A stretch of DNA of 64,000 bases from Deminuibacter soli. GTDB lineage: Bacteria > Bacteroidota > Bacteroidia > Chitinophagales > Chitinophagaceae. The position numbers and the translations under genes are program-made. The DNA lies in contig NZ_QTJU01000003.1 of NCBI RefSeq assembly GCF_003412455.1, positions 434,001 to 498,000 of the forward strand, in the 5' to 3' direction. The notes beneath the pieces are model-generated. The model had not been told where the DNA came from and searched no databases. It saw only the letters and a list, made by a program, of their open reading frames with translations. Below, piece after piece: positions 62,268 through 64,000 of the stretch. Within the stretch, counting starts at the first letter, position 1. Each line of letters starts with the position of its first letter.

Positions 62268-64000
62268 ATGTTTGCACACTATTTCAGGGTTGCTTTCAGA
62301 AATTTCTGGCGCAACAAAATCTTCTCAGGTATCAATATACTGGGATTGTCCATTGGTATCAGCTCAGCGCTGGTGCTCTTCCTGATTGCTTATTATGAAT
62401 TCAGCTTTGACCGGTTTGAAAAAGACCGCTCCCATATATACCGTGTGGTAATGGAAGTACGCGGTAACGACCAGGTCAATTACACCGCTTCTGCATTGGC
62501 GCCATTGGCAGAAGCCGCTTCACGCGAATTAACCGGTCTTGAGAACGTAGTACCGTTAATGCAGTTCCAGGGCAATACAAAAGCCAAGGTACAGTTGCCT
62601 GCCGCAGCAGGTGCACCGCCGGATGTATATAAAAGTCAGCCGGGCATTATCTTCACCAGCCAGCAATACTTTTCACTGCTACCCTACCAATGGCTGGCAG
62701 GCTCTGCAGCTACGGCATTGAGCAAACCATTTGCCGTAGTGCTTACACAAAGCAGGGCTGAGCAATATTTTCCCGGCAAAACCGCGCAGCAGGTAATCGG
62801 CAAAACCATTACCTACAACGATTCTATCAGAACAACCGTAGCAGGCGTGGTGCACGACCTGGATGAGCATACTTTCTTCAATGCAGCTGAATTTATTTCG
62901 CTGCCAACTGTAGCGCAAACGAACTTGCAGGACAACTTCATGATGCACACCTGGAACGACTGGATGAGCTATTCGCAATTGTTTATACAGCTATCCCACG
63001 GCACTACACAGGCCGCCATGGAAAAAAGCCTCAACCAGTTGCTGCACCGCAATTACAACGGCGATGCACCTGCATTAACCCTGCACCTGCAGCCATTGAG
63101 CGATGTGCATTTTCAATACGAAACACCCGAGCACCGCACAGCACACAAACCTACCCTGTTCGGGTTACTGGCCATTGCTGCCTTCCTGCTGCTGCTGGGC
63201 TGCATCAACTTTATCAACTTAACCACTGCACATTCGGCACAGCGTGCGCGCGAAATAGGCATCCGCAAAACCATGGGCAGCATGCGCCCGCAACTGGTAA
63301 CACAGTTCCTGTGCGAAACCCTGTTCATTACCACGCTGGCCACCATGTTATCTATCGGCATTATGCCCTTACTGCTGAACATATTCAGGCATTTCATCCC
63401 CGATGGCCTGCATGCAGAGCTGTTGCAACAACCATCGCTGCTGGTGTTTTTATTATTGCTTACATTGGGCGTAAGCTTCCTCGCAGGCTTTTACCCGGCC
63501 ATGGTATTGTCTGGTTTTAAACCGGTAAAAGTGCTGAAAAACCAGGTCTTCACCGACCAGACCAACAAAGCCTGGGTAAGAAAAACATTGACTGTATCGC
63601 AGTTTGTTATTGCCCAGTTTTTTGTGATTGCGACAGTGATGGTGAGCAAGCAAATTCACTACTCATTGCAAAAAGACCTCGGCTTCCGGAAAGATGCGAT
63701 CGTTAACTTTTCCGCACCATACGATACTGCCCGCAACAAACCGGCCCTGCTGTTGCAAAAAATAAAGGCGATACCTGAAATACAGCAGGCCAGCCTTGGC
63801 TTTTTGCCGCCTGCCACTGACGGACCAGCCTATACCAACATTCTTTACAACGATGGCAAACAAGACATCAATGCCAATGTACAGATCAGGTGGGGCGATA
63901 CCGGCTTCCTGCGCCTGTACAATATTCAATTGGTTGCAGGCAGAAACGTACTGCAGAGTGATACCATTAAAGAATTCCTGGTAAACGAAACCTATGCACG
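62268..64000 (+). CDS. FtsX/MacB-type ABC transporter permease, cut by window end
   Basis: Open from ATG 62268 to the window end, 577 codons with no stop. An ORF in another frame (62153-62398) overlaps its start and is spurious. N-terminal TM MFAHYFRVAFRNFWRNKIFS, a large extracytoplasmic domain, then an FtsX-type block with LLLGCINFINLTTAHSAQRA, REIGIRKTMGS and GFYPAMVLSGFKPVKVLK. This matches the 4.7-7.1 kb permease in layout. No ATPase is visible beside it in the window. Substrate unknown. Confidence 0.9.
   Translation, partial: MFAHYFRVAFRNFWRNKIFSGINILGLSIGISSALVLFLIAYYEFSFDRFEKDRSHIYRVVMEVRGNDQVNYTASALAPLAEAASRELTGLENVVPLMQFQGNTKAKVQLPAAAGAPPDVYKSQPGIIFTSQQYFSLLPYQWLAGSAATALSKPFAVVLTQSRAEQYFPGKTAQQVIGKTITYNDSIRTTVAGVVHDLDEHTFFNAAEFISLPTVAQTNLQDNFMMHTWNDWMSYSQLFIQLSHGTTQAAMEKSLNQLLHRNYNGDAPALTLHLQPLSDVHFQYETPEHRTAHKPTLFGLLAIAAFLLLLGCINFINLTTAHSAQRAREIGIRKTMGSMRPQLVTQFLCETLFITTLATMLSIGIMPLLLNIFRHFIPDGLHAELLQQPSLLVFLLLLTLGVSFLAGFYPAMVLSGFKPVKVLKNQVFTDQTNKAWVRKTLTVSQFVIAQFFVIATVMVSKQIHYSLQKDLGFRKDAIVNFSAPYDTARNKPALLLQKIKAIPEIQQASLGFLPPATDGPAYTNILYNDGKQDINANVQIRWGDTGFLRLYNIQLVAGRNVLQSDTIKEFLVNETYA

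Noticed and set aside
62153-62398. 81-codon frame at the start of the last permease, taken as a frameshift
   Set aside because: The permease frame is continuous from 62268 to the window end; the other frame is just a shadow.
1-64000. tRNA, rRNA, tmRNA or known riboswitch
   Set aside because: None was evident on reading both strands; a covariance-model scan would settle this.

Overview
The window is a chromosomal segment of a Bacteroidota bacterium, most likely of the family Chitinophagaceae. The evidence is the gene content: Por/T9SS C-terminal sorting domain, LytS/LytTR pairs, FtsX-type permeases without their own ATPase, DUF1080, DUF3472 and GH29/GH35 enzymes. Most genes also lack Shine-Dalgarno sequences. 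I saw no rRNA, tRNA, CRISPR array, phage or full insertion sequence. Family names come from reading protein sequence by eye; no database search was run.

Layout. 1-4.6 kb: a probable ergothioneine operon, with an ABC ATPase (5' end outside the window), a fused permease/substrate-binding protein, EgtB and EgtD. The binding domain of the fused protein appears circularly permuted. 4.7-7.1 kb: a MacB/FtsX-like permease. 7.3-13.5 kb: a stress/glycogen group (DUF892 ferritin-like protein, SDR, GT4, glycogen-debranching-type glucosidase, Tat-exported Dabb protein). 13.7-17.3 kb: a VOC protein, then acyltransferase-LytS-LytTR. 17.3-20 kb: an 84/85-bp tandem array, a NarK-type transporter and a divergent Crp/Fnr regulator with four N-terminal cysteines. 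20.6-25.8 kb: PQQ-type sugar dehydrogenase lipoprotein, DnaQ-like exonuclease overlapping a cNMP/CBS/DUF294 protein, and DUF1080. 26-32 kb: a large outer-membrane barrel protein with a kinase-like N-terminal region, then a GH29-GH35 operon.

32.4-42.6 kb: a surface glycan or lipid modification locus with two half-size ABC exporters, GT4, GT9, two methyltransferases, a radical SAM protein and a nucleotidyltransferase. 43-48.5 kb: WYL regulator, DUF3472 lipoprotein, second LytS/LytTR pair and a small membrane protein. 48.5-53 kb: amino-acid permease, PhyH/DUF2625 pair, a very small SD-led ORF and a serine beta-lactamase-fold hydrolase. 53-59.5 kb: membrane protein, subclass B1 metallo-beta-lactamase, Crp and AraC regulators, exported YCII protein, YjbQ and an outer-membrane barrel. 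59.8-64 kb: a T9SS cargo protein and a second FtsX-type permease cut by the window end.

Intergenic DNA carries several dispersed repeat families. They recur at 13.7, 17.3, 22.2, 25.9, 40.5, 47.7 and 58.0-58.5 kb, in both orientations and in mosaic order. One copy contains a 92-bp MITE-like insert, and one supplies the last codons of an ABC transporter gene. The strongest candidates for something new are the permuted EgtU-like transporter in the ergothioneine operon, the kinase-like/Omp85 fusion, and the composite repeat system.
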